Assembly: GCA_964419145.1 (NCBI GenBank)
Contig: CAYQOM010000002.1
Coordinates: 248,001-312,000, forward strand
Source of the DNA: UBA2336 sp964419145
GTDB taxonomy: Bacteria > Bacteroidota > Bacteroidia > Cytophagales > Cyclobacteriaceae
DNA: 64,000 nucleotides
Direction: 5' to 3'
Below the pieces are notes generated by a model. The model saw only the letters and a list, made by a program, of their open reading frames with translations. It ran no database searches and was not told where the DNA came from. Shown here piece after piece: positions 62,013 through 64,000 of this stretch. Position 1 is the stretch's first letter, and the number at the start of each line of letters is the position of its first letter. The translations under genes were made by a program, and so were the position numbers.

Positions 62013-62052
62013 ACCGCATTGATTTTAGTTTGTTGGATTAATGGAGTTGAAG

Positions 62053-62586
62053 TCAGTCTAATTTTGTCAACTTCATATCGATAAAGGGATACCACATGTT
62101 GCCATCCGGTGAATATTCGCCTTTCTCAATCCAGGATTTATCAGACGGATTCAGTTTAATGTCGTAGCGGATTTTGGCGTTGTTGGCCACTTCAAATCCC
62201 CATTCAAAATGATTTTCTTCCAGAATTTTGAAATAGGCATCGGTTTGATTTCCATTCATCACATGCGATTTCAATTTGAATTCCTTTTTTTGTTGATCAA
62301 ACGAAACAATCGCATACGCATTGAATGAAACTTTTCCATCTTGTGGGTTACGACCGGTACCCTCAATAACCAGAATGGTACCATCCAATTTGAATTGAAT
62401 GTCCTCTTCCTGGTTTACCTGGATCATTGATCCATTTTGTTGACGCATGGAGGCTTCGCCTTTCCATTTGCCGGCCATATAAGCCAGTTTTTGCATTTCC
62501 TGTTTTAAACTTTCGGGTGCGGTGCCTTGTGCTTGCGCAAACACTAATCCTAGAAAAGTGATGGCGGTGATCAGTAAGGATTTCAT
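62053..62586 (-). CDS. Exported beta-barrel (lipocalin/DUF1579-like) protein
   Basis: A 177-residue secreted protein. The ATG at 62586 gives a signal peptide ending near AQAQ (residue 20); the frame extends further to an ATG overlapping the previous gene. The mature part alternates strands (GKWKGEASMRQQNG, FNAYAIVSFDQQKK, YFKILEENHFEWGFE) as in THAP4/DUF1579-like barrels. The final stretch IDMKLTKLD closes the fold. Ligand and function unknown. Confidence 0.78.
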   Translation of the reverse strand: MKSLLITAITFLGLVFAQAQGTAPESLKQEMQKLAYMAGKWKGEASMRQQNGSMIQVNQEEDIQFKLDGTILVIEGTGRNPQDGKVSFNAYAIVSFDQQKKEFKLKSHVMNGNQTDAYFKILEENHFEWGFEVANNAKIRYDIKLNPSDKSWIEKGEYSPDGNMWYPFIDMKLTKLD

Positions 62587-62602
62587 ATTGATTGGGTTTG
62601 AG

Positions 62603-63505
62603 TTATCTGGCATGTTGATTAAGAAACTTGTCCATGTTTTGGAAAAACCACTCAGGGTCATCATACATGATAAAGTGTTTTGCAGTATCGGTCAGTTGAA
62701 TGTTCACATTTTTTATGTGTTGATACTGATCTGAGAAATTTTTGAATGTGCTTTCATGGGTTACACCGTAATTTTTGTACGCGATCCACGCACCCAATAC
62801 CGTTACCGGAACTTTTATGGTGGTCAGTTCCTGACGCAAGTCGGTGGTTTGCATTTCGTACATGGCTTGTGCAACCGTGGGTGAATGCGATTCCATTCCC
62901 CATTTACCTATAATTTCAAGTTTATCTGGTGCGGTAGCCATTGTGCTCAGGTAATACTGCTGACTTTGCTTTACCTGCTCAGGTGTAGCATCCTTCATCA
63001 TGTTGCGCATGGAGGTAGCCATCGGCTTCATGCTCTCCACAGTAGCTGATGGATCTTGAATGGCGGGAAAGAAGGGGAGGGCATCGACAATAAAATTGGG
63101 CCCAACCAAATCTGGTTCTACTGCACTGATCCATAAACTCAAAAAGCCACCTAAACTATGTCCAACTAAAATGGGCTTCTTTAATTTATTGTCTTTGATG
63201 TACGCGATCAATTCATCGCGCATGGTTTTCAAATATTCATTTGTTTCAATGGCCGGTGTTCCAGCAAAACCCGGTAGTGAGATCACGTGCAGCGTGTATT
63301 TGTTTTGATAGCGCGACACGGTTTCGGTCCACACTTCTCCCGGACAGGTAAGCCCAGGAATTAGAATCATGTGCTGCTTTCCTTTTCCAATTTTATCAAC
63401 TTTAAAAGAAGGAGTAGCATTAACTTTTTCAGTCATCGCCAGCAGCGCTGCGAAGCAAACAATCAGGCCGATGATTAGGTGGATTTTTTTGTTGGAGGTT
63501 AACAT
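62603..63505 (-). CDS. Exported alpha/beta-hydrolase
   Basis: A 300-residue serine hydrolase. A hydrophobic N-terminus (about residues 9-24) indicates export or anchoring. The nucleophile Ser lies in VGHSLGG (near residue 117), the oxyanion region in LIPGLTCPG, and the catalytic His in AKHFIMYDD near the end. The order Ser, Asp, His fits the fold. Its stop comes 17 bases before the next gene's ATG, and a regulator gene lies just upstream, so the three genes may share a transcript. Confidence 0.9.
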   Translation of the reverse strand: MLTSNKKIHLIIGLIVCFAALLAMTEKVNATPSFKVDKIGKGKQHMILIPGLTCPGEVWTETVSRYQNKYTLHVISLPGFAGTPAIETNEYLKTMRDELIAYIKDNKLKKPILVGHSLGGFLSLWISAVEPDLVGPNFIVDALPFFPAIQDPSATVESMKPMATSMRNMMKDATPEQVKQSQQYYLSTMATAPDKLEIIGKWGMESHSPTVAQAMYEMQTTDLRQELTTIKVPVTVLGAWIAYKNYGVTHESTFKNFSDQYQHIKNVNIQLTDTAKHFIMYDDPEWFFQNMDKFLNQHAR

Positions 63506-63548
63506 GTTATAAACTGGTTTATATTGTAAACTAAATAAATAAAAAATT

Positions 63549-63833
63549 TTAGGGTTTGATGTATTGTTTAAGCGCGTTCACATATTCTTCAAATGCCTTG
63601 ATTCCTTTTTTGGTGATCTTACACGTGGTAAGTGGTTTTTTTCCTTTGAATGATTTTTCAATGTTGATATACCCAGCTTCTGAAAGTTTATCCAACTGCA
63701 CGCTTAGGTTGCCCGCGGTTGAATTTGTTTTCTCTTTCAGAAACGTAAACTCAGCCGACTCCACACTCATGAGTATCGACATAATACCCAACCGTAGTTG
63801 TGAATGTAACAGGGGATCAAGTTCCGCGAGCAT
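63549..63833 (-). CDS. Winged-helix transcriptional regulator
   Basis: A 94-residue DNA-binding protein resembling HTH_34/MarR-like one-domain regulators. The pattern is a first helix (LHSQLRLGIMSIL), a recognition helix region (NLSVQLDKLSEAGYI) and a wing with KGKKPLTTCKIT, then a C-terminal dimerisation helix. It sits between a membrane protein gene and the alpha/beta-hydrolase gene, all leftward, so it may regulate them. Ligand unknown. Confidence 0.87.
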   Translation of the reverse strand: MLAELDPLLHSQLRLGIMSILMSVESAEFTFLKEKTNSTAGNLSVQLDKLSEAGYINIEKSFKGKKPLTTCKITKKGIKAFEEYVNALKQYIKP

Positions 63834-63836
63834 CTG

Positions 63837-64000
63837 TTACTGATTTGATTTCTTTAACAAATATCCCGGAACCAGGTACCCAAATATCATTGCAATAGCG
63901 CCAACCAGATATTGCTCAATAGGGCCTACGATATAGCAAAGTGTACCGGCAATCCAGAATGTAATTCCTCCAAGTATCAACGGGCGAAAGCGAATGATAA
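63837..64000 (-). CDS. Membrane protein, N-terminus cut by window edge
   Basis: The last 53 codons of a leftward gene whose start lies beyond the window. It shows two membrane helices (about GGITFWIAGTLCYIVG and VGAIAMIFGYLVPGYLL) and a basic tail KKSNQ. It ends 3 bases before the ATG of the winged-helix regulator. Family not identifiable from this fragment. Confidence 0.75.
   Translation of the reverse strand, partial: IIRFRPLILGGITFWIAGTLCYIVGPIEQYLVGAIAMIFGYLVPGYLLKKSNQ

Noticed and set aside
1..64000. tRNA, rRNA, CRISPR array, insertion sequence or prophage
   Set aside because: I looked for tRNA T-loop-like sequences, repeated spacers and transposase or integrase frames in the intergenic spaces and found none.

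Overview
The window reads as chromosomal DNA of a gliding-type member of the Bacteroidota, most likely the Cytophagia (Cytophagales). The evidence is gldC, several TonB-dependent receptors with an N-terminal carboxypeptidase-like domain, a LytS/LytTR pair, 2TM-domain and DUF3098 proteins, the ribF-truB-uppP-DUF3098-ftsX block, a Bacteroidota-type leuS insertion, and start sites without a clear Shine-Dalgarno sequence. I see no rRNA, tRNA, CRISPR array, prophage or insertion sequence. No gene-free stretch exceeds about 230 bases. The window cuts one gene at each end.

Layout, left to right. 1-6.7 kb: S41 protease (cut by the edge), an M16 peptidase lipoprotein, fabH and small conserved proteins. 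6.8-11.3 kb: an ABC ATPase with a permease fused to an M1 aminopeptidase. 12.0-14.9 kb: leuS with an AT-rich insertion. 15.1-20.9 kb: a TonB-dependent receptor, a secreted helical-repeat protein, a membrane protein, a LytS/LytTR two-component pair and a convergent single-domain response regulator. 21.1-26.3 kb: a lipoprotein, a TerB-like/ABCG-type fusion transporter, a YdcF-like protein and a small conserved protein. 26.5-30.9 kb: a TonB-dependent receptor with an SGNH-hydrolase lipoprotein. 31.1-33.0 kb: gldC with scoB-scoA (ketone-body CoA transferase). 33.0-36.5 kb: ribF-truB-uppP-DUF3098-ftsX. 36.6-38.5 kb: DUF2147 protein, ECF sigma factor and membrane anti-sigma-like protein. 38.6-42.7 kb: hppA, a psi-like small protein, an acyl-CoA thioesterase and pcm. 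42.8-45.9 kb: a Cys-rich HYC/CC/PP protein, a periplasmic HMA protein and a TonB-dependent receptor. 46.0-50.3 kb: an exported TPR-CHAT protease, a beta-barrel protein and a lipoprotein. 50.4-53.0 kb: M23 peptidase, mog, trhO. 53.0-58.6 kb: a zinc-ribbon TPR protein, an ACMSD-like decarboxylase, a Tat-lipoprotein/GMC oxidoreductase pair and a GH29 fucosidase. 58.6-64 kb: a basic secreted protein, yidD, cysS, a DUF72 protein, a 2TM protein, a secreted beta-barrel-like protein, an alpha/beta hydrolase, a winged-helix regulator and a cut membrane protein.

Most housekeeping genes are transcribed leftward in tight groups with 1-4 base overlaps. The accessory interest lies in three compact cassettes: the candidate metal-handling trio (42.76-45.89 kb), the exported TPR-CHAT protease with its two envelope partners (46.05-50.25 kb), and the TerB-ABC fusion with its lipoprotein (21.08-25.12 kb). 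Intergenic spaces carry several different palindromic elements that look like dispersed Bacteroidota repeats, usually just after a gene's stop codon, as well as ordinary hairpin terminators. Many reading frames extend upstream through TTG or GTG codons; where a conserved N-terminus, a signal peptide or a neighbour's stop codon pointed to a later ATG, I used the later start.
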